Assembly (NCBI GenBank): GCA_948474755.1
Contig: CAOLHI010004258.1
Coordinates: 1 to 64,000, forward strand
Direction of reading: 5' to 3'
Length of the DNA: 64,000 nt
Source: Ctenosaura bakeri
Taxonomy: Eukaryota > Chordata > Lepidosauria > Squamata > Iguanidae
Part shown: positions 1 to 11,989 of the stretch, one piece after another
Layout: every line of letters begins with the position of its first letter
How positions within the stretch are numbered: position 1 is the first letter of the stretch
Notes under the pieces: model-generated
Told to the model about the DNA's origin: nothing
Seen by the model: the letters and a program-made list of their open reading frames with translations, nothing else
The model's database searches: none
Made by a program: the position numbers and the translations under genes

Positions 1-603
1 CTTGATGCTTTCTGAGTGATTTCTTGGCATCTCCTCAAGTGTACTGCAAAGAAAGAAAATGGACTCTGTCCCTAGTGTCTGTCAAAGTACAGGCAGTAGA
101 TGATAATGGGTATGATTTAGTCGAAGCTAGGCAGTTTGAAGTCCCACTGATGTCAATGAAAGAGTAAAACATGTGCTTTCCCTTTGAAATGAACTGGACT
201 TAGAGCCATAAAACTAGAGAGGCCTGATGGGATGGCAAATCCCTTCTGCCCTAGCTAGCATAGTCAGGATGCTGAGAATCTGAGTCCAACAACTTCTGGG
301 TGTCTGCATTTTGCTCACACCTGATTTGGTCTGAGATACTGCTTTGTGGCTGCAGGAGATCCAGAGTTAAGAGTTCCCCCAACAGATGTCTGCTCAGCTT
401 CTGCTTAAAGGCTTCCAATAATGGACAGTTCCCTTCTACATCAACAGCACAGCTGTATACCCACTTGCCTGGGAATGAGAAGATTACAGCCAAGATCCCA
501 CATTGGGGTTGTGTAGCATAAATCTGCACATGTGGAGTTACATGTTGATTGTGCTAGATAACCCTTATGTTGAAAGGCAAAGTTGTGCACCCAAACATGA
601 CTG

Positions 604-1503
604 TGTTACCCTGATTTCTGGGGGTCCCGGCAGGGACACCTAAATAACCAAACAACAACACAACTTCGGGGGAAATTAGCTGGAGCACTCACTAAAGCTA
701 GCGAGAGGCAGGGCAACTTAGCAGGATCTTGCAACCCAGCGTCTACAGGGTCAGGTCAGTCAAGCAATCAGACGGTTTAAAATAACAAAAATGATGTTTA
801 TTAAGTACAGACAAATATTAAAGACACCACAGTCACACAGCTAACTAAAGAATCAGAGATTGACTTGAAGTAGGGATTTTTAGAGGGAAATGGGTGATAC
901 AACACCTATCTCGTAGTCCTGGAGAGGTCTGAAGATTGAGTTCGTTGATATGGAGTCTCAGTACGTGGGACTGAGGGGACAGCTCGCCAAACAAAGTGGC
1001 AGCAAGGTGGGATGGAAGTCCCGAGCGATCCAAGTGGTCTGAGGAAGGTCTCGGAATCACGGGTTTTTATAGGGTGAATTGTGACTGCAGGCCATACCTT
1101 ACTCGGTGAGAACAGTGCATTTTGGGTGCTGGACAAAGCTTTGGAAAGGTCAGAATTTAGCATGATTGACTTAGACCTGAATTAACAATAGTGTAGCCAG
1201 TATGCAAATACGGAGCGCTTAGTACAGCTTTGTCAGGCTGCCTGCTCGGGGCAGGGAGCCTTTGTTAGTATCGCGCATATGCAATGAGGGGTTTGCCAGA
1301 GAGGTCCCTGAAGCAACGAACCGTCTTTATCTGGCCTGTCTGGGTGAAGAATGGAATGCCCAGCAATTATCGTCCGTGCCTGTTTACGTGCTTGTCCGGA
1401 GGCCTCACAAGCATGTGGAGTGGGGTGGCAGAGGAAAGCCGGATTGTTTGATATCAAAGAGATGTTGAATGCTATCTCTGGGTAGGCCTGGATCGCAGTA
1501 ACA
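604..1503 (-). mobile_element. LTR retrotransposon long terminal repeat (solo), reverse orientation
   Basis: The ends are TGTTAC and GTAACA (perfect 6-bp inverted ends), flanked by a 4-bp target duplication ACTG at 600-603 and 1504-1507. Read on the - strand it has a TATAAAAA box (1064-1071) and, about 260 bases on, an AATAAA (797-802). These are correct in order for U3-R-U5. Its terminal part, ending CAGAAATCAGGGTAACA, matches the LTR at the right edge of the window. Many CpGs remain, suggesting a fairly recent insertion. No internal region is present on either side, so it is a solo LTR. Confidence 0.85.
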
Positions 1504-1507
1504 ACTG

Positions 1508-2524
1508 AATACTGGATGCTCATAACATGGATGTGCATCAGAGGCACGTGTGCATTTACGTGCACAGTGACACTATCTGTGCAACTTTGATACTACGAAC
1601 CTAAATTGCATGTAGATTTGCTGTGTCAGGCAAAAATCTCTGAGTACTTCCAAAGGGATCCCAGCCACTACTTATTAGGAGCTTATTTATATAGGCTGGA
1701 ATTCTGTATCAGCTACCTAGTTAAGTTGATTTAGTTAAAGTATAGTTGAGTATTACATTTTAAAAGTCCTCTGCTGAAACCAGAAGTGCATCTTTGGCCA
1801 TTCAAGAGCTTCAAAAATATTGTTTATTGCCACAGTGCCCACCCTGGGTTTGGGGAGGGGGCTCAGGACAAGTGTGTTGTATACAGTTCTGGTCTTCAAC
1901 AGACAGAAACAGCTGAGACATCCAGGGGAACAGTTGGGAAGCTCCCAGCACAGTCTCAACAGCTGATACCTGAAACACTCATCCTATCTTCTGGTATAGC
2001 CAACCTTGTTCTTGTATGATTAATTGTATGAAATGTTGAACAAAACCAGCTGAACCAAATCTTTACAATTTAAGCCAAAAAGTTATGATCGTGCCATGCC
2101 TGTTTATCTTCTCTATCCACATTTAACAATGGATGATCTGTAGACTGAATTGAAGGGTTGTAATTTAACATAATCTTTTGTTTTACCAAAACTCAAATAT
2201 TTGCTGGAACTGCAGCTCTCCATTTTACAATACTTGACCTACAAAAATGTTTTTTTGATAATTCATGATGCTGGGGAATCTTAAATGTTTGTTTTGTTTT
2301 GCAAAGATATCTCTCAGAAACTGCAGTCAATGAAGTCAAAGTCAATTGGACTTTTCAATTTTCTTGCCATAGTAGATCAGAATTGTTTTGGTTTTGGTGG
2401 GGTGTTGAGTAGTTGAACTTCTGCAGTCTGAACAGGCTATCATCTTAACCTAGTATTGCTTTAAAAGCAGTGATAAGGGGTAAATCTAACATTGAAGGGC
2501 TGTAAAGAGATATTCTCAGGCTCA
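1508..2524. other. No recognisable gene
   Basis: Intronic sequence. A short AGTTAAGT-rich stretch at about 1705-1745 resembles one near 58530-58620. Nothing else is identifiable. Confidence 0.5.
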
Positions 2525-2880
2525 CTTGTCAGAACAAAGGAGAGGGCTTTCTTGGTGGCTGCTCTCAGACTTTGAAACTCTCTCCCTAAGGAGGCTCAGA
2601 TAGCCATCTCGTTGTTCTTCTTCCACCAAAATATTCTATCAAAACATTCTTATGCCATCAGGCTTTTAGAACCTGACTGGGATGGACTTCTAGTGATGTG
2701 TTTTTGTTTTGTATATAGTCTTTTCATAAATTTTATGATTTTAACTTTCTGTTCAAATGTCTTTTAAGTAATTTTATATGTATGATTTGTATTGATGTTT
2801 TTGCATGATTTTAAAATCTGCTTTGTTTGTAACATGTTGTAAGCTTCTTTGAGTCCTATAGTTGTAAGGAGACAGGCATG
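2525..2880 (+). mobile_element. L2-type LINE 3' fragment
   Basis: It begins with a degraded form of the usual L2 ORF end (gctttcttggtggctgctct, gaaactctctccc) and ends with the L2 tail motif ttgtaagcttctttgagtcc. Non-autonomous and decayed. Confidence 0.6.
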
Positions 2881-2908
2881 AGTAGTATAACAACTGGAGT
2901 AATGCATC

Positions 2909-2990
2909 AGTGTGTGTATGTATAGATGTGTGTGTCTGTGTATATATGTATATGCACGCTCGCACAGGCACACACACACACACACACACG
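2909..2990. repeat. Compound TG/TA/CA microsatellite
   Basis: An alternating TG tract changes to TATATG and then to an uninterrupted CA run at about 2970-2989. Alternating purine-pyrimidine sequence of this kind can adopt Z-DNA. Confidence 0.9.
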
Positions 2991-3283
2991 TACCTGAAAG
3001 ATATACCAGCTAATTCAGAAGCAATATTTAGTAACGGGGAGGGTGCTGGCCTGGGACTTGACAGATTTATGTTCTGATCTGTCTTAATAGGGTGGCCTGA
3101 TAGAGCACAGACTGATCTTTCTACGAGGATTTTGGGGAGAGTAAAGTTGAAATGGTGAGAACTATACATGTCACCTTGTTATTATTGTAAGAAAGACAGG
3201 ATAGAACTGCATCTAAGTAAAGAATCAAAAATAACAAATAATAAGTAAGTAAAGAATACCAACCTATATTACCACAACCAAAA

Positions 3284-3411
3284 TGGAGAATGTGTAGCCC
3301 TTCAGATGTTTGTGACCTACTACATTTTTGTCATTGCTATTAGTCATTCTGGTTGTGGCTGATGAGAACTGGAGTCCAAGAACATCTGGAGGGCCACAGA
3401 TTCCTCATGCC
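3284..3411. mobile_element. Palindromic hAT-type MITE (cttcagatgttt / aacatctggaggg family)
   Basis: The arms cccttcagatgttt and gaacatctggagggccacag are inverted copies around a ctgatgagaactgga core. This fits the common amniote hairpin MITE whose ends read 'gaatgtgtggccctccagat'. Diverged copy. Confidence 0.65.
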
Positions 3412-3415
3412 TATA

Positions 3416-4701
3416 TACACCACTACATATATTTATCCAGTGGACTGAAACTGATTTAAGGGGCATCCACATACCTTTGTGAAAGGGTCTAGAATCTTGA
3501 ATACAATACTGCATGCCTCAGTTAACAAAGCCTTTGACAAAGAAGCTTCTTCTTGCAAAGTCTTTTTACATCTACCCAGCCTTGTTTTTCTTCTTCCACC
3601 TCTACCTAGCTGGAAGTTGTTTAGCAGCATCAACATTGGGAGAATGATGAAGAGGGGCTGGAGAAATACAGACTTTCAGTACCAGTGTATGGCAACCTGT
3701 CTCTAGTAAACAATGCAGTAAAGCCTGGGAAAGAATGGGCTTCTGCTCTAGCTGTTCCTACTGTAGCTGCTTCCAGAATCTCTTAACTGAACATGTGTGA
3801 ACAGCAAAACAGAGTTTAAAAAGAGAAGACAGAATAGCCCTGCATCACAAGCTAACCTCAGTATGTTTTCCAAAAAGCATAGAGCTGTAAATTTGGCCTC
3901 CAAAATGGAAACCATAAGAAACCATAAGAAAAAAAATTAAAAAATTAAAAAAAAAGTCAACCCTGAATGTATTTTTGGAAGAAGCTGTCAAGTGGTCTCT
4001 AGATGGTTCAAAATGTTTTGATTAATCACGCAAGGCTTACCTGACCTGGTTGTTTCTTTGCACATGTGTACTTTGTTAGTTTTCAAGAAAAAGCTTGCTG
4101 CAACACGTTAAACAGTTCTTCTTTTTTGTGGTATGGGAACCTACCCCTTTCCAGATGGTTTCTGCCTCTGGTACCAACTTTTCTGTTAAGTAATGCCCAG
4201 GAACACATCTGCTTTTTAAACTGTGGTATACTTGTGTTGTTAGCAGTCTCAGAACTATTCCTTGGTGCTGTGGAGGGGACCCATGGCAGTTATGGTGGTA
4301 TAAAAATTTTCTATGTTTGTCCCATACACATATCCCAAGAGCTTGACTGTATGAAAATAGCTTCTAACAATTATGTGGTAGTGAGCAACAGGAGTTCAGT
4401 TGTGTTGGGCCTTCTTAATAGCACAACTATAGAATTTGTGTCTGACAGAAGTCAACCAGATCCACTTTATTAGGCTTGCTAAGATTTTTCATTCTAGAAA
4501 GTTGGTGGAAAAGGATTGGCACTTGATGTTTTAAATTAAAATCTCCTTTTTATACTGCTGTATGACCAAATGATTTAGCCATTTAGTAAATTCTTTCAAA
4601 TGTGTTACTTTAATAATTTTGTTTGAATTGGAATCATGCCATTTTGTTATCGTGTGCATTACTTCGAAGTTTTTGGTTGAAAAACAGGCTATCTGCGTCT
4701 A
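3416..4701. other. No recognisable gene
   Basis: Intronic DNA with an A-rich stretch at about 3910-3955 carrying an 11-base tandem (aagaaaccata). No coding signal or identifiable transposon. Confidence 0.4.
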
Positions 4702-5031
4702 AGACACCCTCTAACTGTCCTAGTTTGACAGTGATATTCCCAATTACATCTTGCTTTTTTTGCTGCTTTTAAAACGTCCCAGTTTCTCTCTTTCACACTT
4801 TCCCCCTTTGTCCTCAAGCCTATTTTAATTACTATAAACTGAGTTCAAAATGCAAAAGTAGTTTATACTTAGTTAACTCAGCAATGGGGAGAGGAGAGGA
4901 GAGGCTTGGGCAAACATAAACTTCTGCAGTCTCTCCTACTTCGTGTGTTCTTTCTCATTAATACTTTTTCCTATCTTGCCATATTCTGATCTCTCTTGGC
5001 TACATCTTTCCCAATTTTGTTGGGGGTTATA
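4702..5031 (+). mobile_element. TIR element, 'ACCCTCCAA' family, copy 1
   Basis: It shares with the copies at 8.1, 9.7, 33.3, 47.6 and 62.3 kb the ordered blocks gctgcttttaaaacgtccca, ccctttgtcctca, caaaagtagttt, and tctctcctacttcgtgtgtt, then ttctttctcattaatac. The ends accctctaac and gttgggggttat are degraded inverted repeats. Confidence 0.65.
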
Positions 5032-6821
5032 CACAAGGAAATTTCATTCTGACAGTTATGATAATAGCGAAGTCTAACATAAAGATTGATATACCTGGTC
5101 CAAGATATTTTGAAGGACAAGATGGCATCCCGTCCTCATCCCATGAGCAGATGGTGACTGGACTGGCAGTTATAGCTTACTCTGGCCCTGGCCTATATGT
5201 CCCCATAGAACAGCATCCTCCATCACACTTGAAGGCTACAGGCTGGCAAGCACAAGATATGCAATGCAATATATGCCTCTCTGTCCCCCAGTGAAAGGAA
5301 ACAAGCATGTGGTCTAGAAAAAATGGCTTGGAGGCTGTCACCTGCCCTCCACCCCGCATCATTTCTCACTTCGGCATTCACCTTAGTCTGTCTAATGGTA
5401 GGGCCAGCCCCAGAGTTTAATGGTCGTGCTGGCTGGGGAATGCTGGGAGCTGAGGGTTGTTCCTGTTGCTGTTTTAACAGCACAGCTTCAAAGTCTGGCT
5501 GGTGGTTTTGCAGGCAGCTATGTTTAGCAAACTCTTTTCTGTTCCTCTGGAATGAAATCTAGTGTTCTGCAATCAGCTGGACGAGCCTAAGTACTTTGGG
5601 AGATACTTTTTTCTGAAAGGATGTTGAGAACGGCATGCTTCTTTTGCTAGTTCAAGTTAGCATGGGACACAGAAGGAAGCCCTGACCTTTAACAAGGACA
5701 CTTAAAAGCCCTATTGCCAGCCAGCTAGTTTTCTCCTGTCTCACCTACTTAAATGTTCAAAAAAACTTTTTATGTACAGAATGTGCTCTGGATCATACTT
5801 GTTCCTGAGCCCTCCTGACAGCTTTCAGAGATTGCTGGTGACTCCCAGAAGATATGTAATTCTAGAAACAGCAGCCTGATGCTAAACATCCCCACCTGTT
5901 CTCCATTATCTTCCTTCAAAAGAAAACAATGTTTGGCTAAAGTTACAAACTAATGGAACCCATTTTCACTAAATAGGTACATTTGGTCATATGTAATTTG
6001 GTAGCTCATAAAAGAAAGAAAAATACATAGAAAATGGCTTCGAACAGAGAGGAGGAAATGAAATGAAAATTTTCCTAAGGCTGTGATCCTCATCCCATTT
6101 ACCTGGAAGAGAAATCATACTGAAGTCAATGGGAATTCCAAATGCATCTGCTTGGAATGATGTAGGAATTAAATTTAATCTGTATTTAATACATAGAGCA
6201 GGGATAGAAGAATGTATTTATCCAGACCAGGAATCATATTGCTGGTTTTAAACTGTACATACTTTCATATTCAAATTCATGAGAGTGTTTCCCTCTCTCC
6301 TTTTCCTCTCCACCACGCACATATGACTTCTCCACCTGTATGTAGCATGAACTCTTCCTGGAAATGTGCTAAGCAAACCCAAAGAGGAAGCTGCTATGGA
6401 GAATGGAGGCAGGACATCCTTCCTTGTTTCCCATGCAGTATGAAATTTTCATATTTCTTGGGAAAGCTCCTTAAAGGGGAAATCCTCTTGCATTATGAAG
6501 CCATATCAAAGAAAATCTGGAAATATTTGGGATGGAAGAAACTCATGTAGATCCATGCAGAGCCAGCCCTATCATTAGGCAGATGGAGACTTTTACCACA
6601 GATTCCCAGTACTGGGAAATGGCAGCAAGTTGTAGAAGGAAAGAGCTATGTGCCCAACAATTTTTCCTGTGTCTCCTAAGCTAACCAACTGCTTTTAAAT
6701 GTTGTTGGTGATACTGATTCCTCACCAGAGATTCAGTTGCCAGTCCAACTTGATTTTGCCCACTAAATGTTTGTAGAGGCATCTTGTTCCTTACCCTAAG
6801 CAACCAACTTGTGGAAATAGA
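5032..6821. other. No recognisable gene
   Basis: Intronic sequence without an open frame that looks coding. No clear repeat recognised. Confidence 0.4.
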
Positions 6822-6829
6822 GTTCCTAG

Positions 6830-7105
6830 TAGGGATGGGCCAACCAAATCCTCGAATCCTCAGCAAGGATTCGAGATTCGCTAATCTGAATCCCTGTGCA
6901 AACATAGGCAAACCGAATCTTTCAAATCCACCAACCAAAAAATAATTTTTTAAAAAAGAAGTTCTGTTTAAAAAATAAAATAAAAGTTGCTTCTTAAACC
7001 CTTTTTTAAAAAAAAAGGATTTGAGAGATTCGTGGATTCCCAGAACCTTCCAGGGGTTCAGATCTGGATTTGGATTTGGAAAATTCTGGATTCGTCCCAT
7101 CCCTA
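6830..7105. mobile_element. Non-autonomous hAT element, TAGGGATGGG ends, copy 1
   Basis: A 276-bp element with perfect 10-bp inverted ends TAGGGATGGG/CCCATCCCTA. It is flanked by an exact 8-bp target duplication GTTCCTAG at 6822-6829 and 7106-7113. The inside is AT-rich with repeated gattcg/cgaatc motifs and no coding capacity. The 8-bp duplication places it in the hAT superfamily. Confidence 0.9.
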
Positions 7106-7616
7106 GTTCCTAGATGCCCCATTTTCTATAGTACATCATATATTTGGGTTCCTAAATGCTTGTCCTGTACCAGAGTGACACAAGACATTCCAAATTGCAT
7201 GAAAGGAGGTGCCCAGTGCTCCTCAAGACAGATCTCCAAGCATTTAGCCTGTATGCAACAATCAGGCCTTACACAGCAAACACCAGTGGTTCATTTTCTG
7301 GAATTGTGACTGGATTGGCACCCTCTTCCTCCTATCTATCTGGCTGGGTTGATGTCAAACAGCAGAATAAAGTTTTCAACTTGTCTTGACTGGCTTGCCA
7401 TTGGAAATTTTGCATAGGTTTTTGGATTCCCGTAAGACTTTGAAGGTATGTGGGAATCTTGAAATTGCCCAGGCCCTTCTCTCTTGAGATCTGAGGTGGT
7501 TTTATTCAAGCCTGTCTCACACATCCTGTGCTGATTTCCAGGAATTCTGGAAACCCTGTGTGGAAAACAGACAGAAAAGGGAGATCAATGGCCACTGGAG
7601 CATGATCTAACTCAGG

Positions 7617-7748
7617 AGTATGAGTCATGTCACTTTCCAGATGTTGCTGAGCTAGAAGTCCCAAAAGCTCTGGTCAGCATGAACAATGGTGAATTCCAGG
7701 AGCTGTAGTCCACCAACACCTGAAGGCCATATGATTCGCACCCCTGCT
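7617..7748. mobile_element. Palindromic hAT-type MITE, degraded
   Basis: It carries the paired arms ccagatgttgctgagctaga and gagctgtagtccaccaacac and the ending cacccctgct. It belongs to the same family as the copies at 3.3, 16.8, 18.2 and 50.2 kb. Confidence 0.55.
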
Positions 7749-7993
7749 CTAGCTCAATGACCAATAAAGCATGAATTTCCATGTATAAAGCCACAGAGGC
7801 ATCTTGTATCCACAAAGATTACTGGTAGCAGATTCTAGAAAGACATCAGGGAAGACAGAACTGGATCTGATTCAATACAAGGCTAGTCTCTGTATCTAGA
7901 TTAGAAAGTAGTTGACATCTCTTTTGCTTTAGCACCTGCCTACTTATCTATGTATCATCATAAGAAACTAGGTTAAGAAAAGTGAACACATAA

Positions 7994-8090
7994 AGGTTGT
8001 TATTTGCCAACAAGTTAACTTTGACTTATGGTGGCTCTATGAATGAGAGGACTCTAGAAGTCACCAGTCAGCAACTTCCCTGCTTGGGTC
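7994..8090 (-). mobile_element. Bov-B LINE 3' end fragment
   Basis: The sequence gttgttatttgccaacaag followed by gacttatggtggctctatga is the reverse complement of the conserved Bov-B/Sauria tail. Confidence 0.7.
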
Positions 8091-8091
8091 C

Positions 8092-8358
8092 CATACCCTC
8101 CAATTATCCTGATCTGGTAGAGATAGTTCCCAGTTAATCCTCTCTTGTTCCACTTTTTCAGCTGCTTTCAAAAATTCCTCTCTTTTCCTCCCAATTCCCC
8201 CCTTTGTCCTCAGCTTACTTCAATTACTGTGAATTGAGCTCAAAATTCAACAGCAGTTTGCATTCAACTCCACAGGGAGTAAAAGAGAAGAGGGGGAGAA
8301 TTTTGCCCTTCCCAGTAGACTCTGGAGAAAGCTAAATGCTGCAGTCTCTCCTGGTTAG
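8092..8358 (+). mobile_element. TIR element, 'ACCCTCCAA' family, copy 2 (right end missing)
   Basis: It starts with the well-preserved end CATACCCTCCAATTATCCTG. Internal blocks are ctttttcagctgctttcaaa, ccctttgtcctcagcttact, agcagtttgcattcaa and tctctcctggttagtgt. It is cut short before the second inverted end. Confidence 0.75.
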
Positions 8359-8550
8359 TGTCTATGATGAACTCTGGGTGGCGGGGTGTAGTCAGCAGAG
8401 CCACCCTAGCAATTTAGGGGATTTAATTTGATAGGTTCGCTGACTAAAGAACCCAGATTAACTAGAGAAAGTGGCTAGGTGTGTGAGTAAGCAGAACAGA
8501 AAAATAACAGAAACAGAGTTTGAAAAAGAGTTCCTTCTGTGAGTTTCTTC

Positions 8551-8607
8551 AGAGAGAGAGAGAAAGAGAGAGAGGGAGAGGGAGGGGGAGAGAGAGAGAG
8601 AGAGAGT
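8551..8607. repeat. GA-rich microsatellite
   Basis: AGAGAG/GGGAGAG purine tract of about 57 bases, interrupted. A possible triplex-forming mirror repeat. Confidence 0.9.
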
Positions 8608-8990
8608 TGGGGAAGTATTTGTCTGATAAGAGCTGGAAGTGCTTTTCTGTTTGATAACATTTAATTGCAAAATACGTTTCCTTGTTAGTTGTTTTAATAA
8701 AGATTTTATTCTATTTTTTTAAGAGCAGTCTCCGTACAGTGTCTCTTTAATTTGAGATCAGTTATACGCACTTCCACAATTGACATACTCAATTGAGACA
8801 AACCTGAAAATGCTTTGCCCTATATCCATAAGGATTGTTGGCTTAGGGAAAGCAGAAGGGGGATATAAATTTGGAGAGGGAGCCAGAGGGTGGTAAATAT
8901 ATAAAAGGATGCTGCTTCTCCAGGAAGGGAGAATTTAAAGCAGATCTGATATGTCACAGCCCTAGCTGGCCCAGATCTTCACATTTTGGC

Positions 8991-9096
8991 AGTGTGTTCT
9001 TCCTCATGAATAACTTTTGTCATCTTGACCACACTCTCACGTTGCTTGGCCACATGTCCCGTTTCCATCTGGGAGATGCTGAAGGTAGTCCTGCAT
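8991..9096 (+). mobile_element. TIR element, 'ACCCTCCAA' family, copy 3 (right part only)
   Basis: The string gtgtgttcttcctcatgaat, then the blocks cttttgtcatcttgaccaca, ctcacgttgcttggccacat and gtcccgtttccatctgggag, matches the right third of the full copies. Confidence 0.65.
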
Positions 9097-9104
9097 ACTT
9101 AAGA

Positions 9105-9345
9105 CCATGGTTTCCTTGATTGAATCAATCCAACTGAAGTGGATTCTCTTTCTTTTCCTACTGCCTACCACTTTACCAAACATTATTGTCTTTTCCAATG
9201 AGTCACATATGATATTCCAAAGTACAACAACCTCAGTTTCATCATCTTCCTTTTAATGAGAGTTCAGGCTTGGTTCACCCTAAGACCCATTTATTTGTCC
9301 TGTTAGCAGGCTGTGGTATCTGTAGAACTCTTCTCCAGTACCACA
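9105..9345 (-). mobile_element. Bov-B LINE reverse-transcriptase C-terminal fragment
   Basis: It parallels the reverse-strand Bov-B copy at 30.07-30.32 kb (cctaccactttaccaaacat, attgtcttttccaatgagtc, agagttcaggcttggttcac). The reading frame is broken. Confidence 0.65.
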
Positions 9346-9411
9346 TTTCAAATAAACATAAGCTAGTGTGACAATAAGTTATCACAAAAAGACAGCATTG
9401 TTTGTTTCAGA

Positions 9412-9482
9412 AATTATTGTTGGTGTCTTGCAAGTTATTTCCAGCTTATGGAAATCCTAAGGCAAACCTATCGCAAAGTTTT
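9412..9482 (-). mobile_element. Sauria SINE / Bov-B tail fragment
   Basis: Reverse complement of the tail (cttatggaaatcctaaggca, cctatcgcaaagtttt). Confidence 0.55.
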
Positions 9483-9681
9483 AATTCTGCATAAAAAAAC
9501 AAAACAGCCATTGTGTAAGAATTAACCATGGGTCATTTTTTAAAATCATGGGCCATGTCATGGTAGATGCCATCCATTGCCCATAGTGGTTAAGTTAAAG
9601 GCTGTGGACAAAACATTGTGAACATTGTGAGTCTTCCATCAGTCACTTCTAGTGGAAATATATTTACCATATTGATCCTAA

Positions 9682-10139
9682 CATACCCTCCAGTTCTCTT
9701 GATTTGGTATAGATACCCTGTTCGCTGGTGCATAAGACTTTTTTTCCTGAAAAATACTGTTTGAAAATGGGGTGTGTCTTATACACCAGTGCATCTTATA
9801 TGCTGGCAAATACAGTAATCTGTCATCCCACCTTTTCAGATACTTTAAAAACTTCTCTGTTTCTCTCTCCTCTTCCCAACACTTTGCCCCTTTGTCCACA
9901 GCTTACTTCAGTTGCTGCAAATTGAATTCATAGCGCAAAAGTAGTTTGCATTCAATTAAGTCTGGGGGGAAGAGGAAGTGCAGAATCTTGTCCTTCTCTG
10001 TAGGTTCTGGCAAAAACAAACTGCCACAGCCTTTTCTAGCTTGTGTGTTCTTTCTCAGTAATAACTTTTATTGTACATTCTTGATGCTGCTTGGGCACAC
10101 ATATCCTGGTTTTTATTTGTGGTGTGTTGGAGGATATGC
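9682..10139 (+). mobile_element. TIR element, 'ACCCTCCAA' family, copy 4, full length with internal insertion
   Basis: Both ends are visible: CATACCCTCCAGT at the left and TTGGAGGATATG at the right, inverted copies of one another. Internal blocks match copies 2, 5 and 7. About 105 bases (9717-9822) are absent from copy 2 and are read as a later insertion. No coding capacity. Confidence 0.8.
9717..9822. mobile_element. Short element nested in the TIR element
   Basis: It is self-complementary: gctggtgcataagac at the left pairs with gtcttatacaccagtgc in the middle. It resembles the widespread 'gcgtataagacg' DNA element of amniotes. It interrupts the spacer that is continuous in the copy at 8092. 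Confidence 0.5.
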
Positions 10140-11189
10140 ATGAAACAGAACTTGGAAAAGTTATTCTTGGACTACTACAAGAATCTAACCATGCTGGTGG
10201 GAGAATTTCAGGAGTTGTGGTCCCCCCAAAATTTAATGTTCCCAGTATCTGGACAATGTATTCTGCATTTTTATGATCTATTGTATAAGCAGTCATAAAT
10301 GAGCTTTACTTGAACCATTAAAAATTCATTAACTGTCCAACAGAAGCCAATGCAAGTGGTCACATTAGGTACAGATCGTGACTTCTTAGCCTTTTCCAGT
10401 TCAAAGTAAATTAATGTTTTAGTTTTGACTTTGGCAAGGGGAGGTCTTTTGTTGGTCAGTTCCAACATTTCCATCCATTTGCATCATTTTCATCCCATTG
10501 GGACAGATAATATAAGTGCTGGACTGAACACACAGAATAAATTATTTTCCAGAGTTTCTGCAAGTACTGAACTGCTCTGAATAGCTTTGCAATTATTCAG
10601 GGGGAAAAAGAGAGTCTAAATGGATTCTTATTAAAACCACTGTTTGTTGTTTTTCTTTTGAGCTTCTCCGAAGCTATTCTTAAACTGTATTTGATATTGC
10701 TGATATGGACACTACTGTGCATTCCTCAATGTATGTGTAACCTACAAACATTTCAATGTCCACATGTGTATAGAATACAATGAGGCTGAAGGGGAAATTT
10801 AAAACAGGAAATTTCTTCACGTCAGTTGGCTTGTTGTAATGATTATAGAACTAACCTTAGAACTGCAGTCTTGCAATGCTGAACCACATATGTGATACAC
10901 TTTTATAGCAACAGAGTAATAGGATTGCTATTTTGGGGAAAACATGGTTTTAAGAAGTGCTTATTGCCTGCCAGTCTGTGGTAAGTTGCCAGAAAAGAAA
11001 GATTTGTCAATGGACATGAGGTTGCTGTCAGGTTGCTAAGCTTCTCTGTTATGGTATATACTAACCTGTTGAATGTATATTCTTTGCTGACTGCTCTTAC
11101 ATATGAAACCATTGCTAATTAAAAAGGACTACTATGTATCTAGGCTTAATTACTAATTGCTGCTACGTTGTATTCTAAAGCCTGCTTGC
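10140..11189. other. No recognisable gene
   Basis: Intronic sequence. No repeat or coding frame recognised. Confidence 0.4.
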
Positions 11190-11567
11190 TGTTACATTGT
11201 GTCTCATGGAAGGAAAGAGCTGGAAAATGAAAGTTAACACTAATGTGCTAGGAAGTTATGAGAACAGAGGGATACAGAGATAGAGACAGGGAAATATGCA
11301 GAGGGTTACCTTGATCAAGGACACATGGGTTGTTGGTAGCACCAGCTTGGGAAAGTAGAGGAGGAGTATAGAAACATGACAGGATTTATAACTCTGACCA
11401 ATGAATACTTATCAGAGTCAAATTGGTATTGATAACCTATAAAAGATGTATGCTATATGTATCCTTCAGTTTGAGCAACTTCTGTGGAAGTGTGGTGTGT
11501 TGCTCATGCTTATCCATGGAATAAACAGAGTGAGTTTTGTGGAGTGTGAGTTATCCTGTGCATGACA
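11190..11567 (+). mobile_element. Candidate retroviral-type LTR (right end)
   Basis: It has a TATAAAA box at 11438-11444, an AATAAA at 11520-11525 about 80 bases on, and a CA end near 11567 followed by cctggcacattgggg, which could be a decayed primer-binding site. The left border is a guess and no target duplication was found. Confidence 0.4.
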
Positions 11568-11989
11568 GGTCCCTGGCACATTGGGGAAAAAGCCCTGCCA
11601 GTCCCAGCATCAGGTAGCTGAAGAAGCATTGCTCAAAGCCACCATACTGCCAATTCTTACCACAGATAGTAACACACTTAAGTATTTTTTTAAAATATAC
11701 CAGATGGATTCATAAACTTTCCCCAAGTACCAGCTTCCCCCTTTGCTGCTCAGAACACCTTATTGTCAAGTCTGAATGAGAGACAATCCCATTCCCATTA
11801 CAAAGTCTCAATTATTGGCAACTGAATTTTATTTCTCCACTGTACCTAAGAGCAACAGGCTACCACAGAGATTGTAAAGTACTTTCTTGAGGGGGCAGTT
11901 TCTCACAATTTTTAGGGAACAATAGAATTGAATAGGTTGACTCATGTAAATATTTTGAAGCTACATGTTGGTGGGTCCAGGAAAAATAG

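Noticed and set aside
2774..3169. 131-codon minus-strand frame with Cys-Val and Thr-His repeats
   Set aside because: The repeats come from the TG/CA microsatellite. Nothing else in it looks coding.
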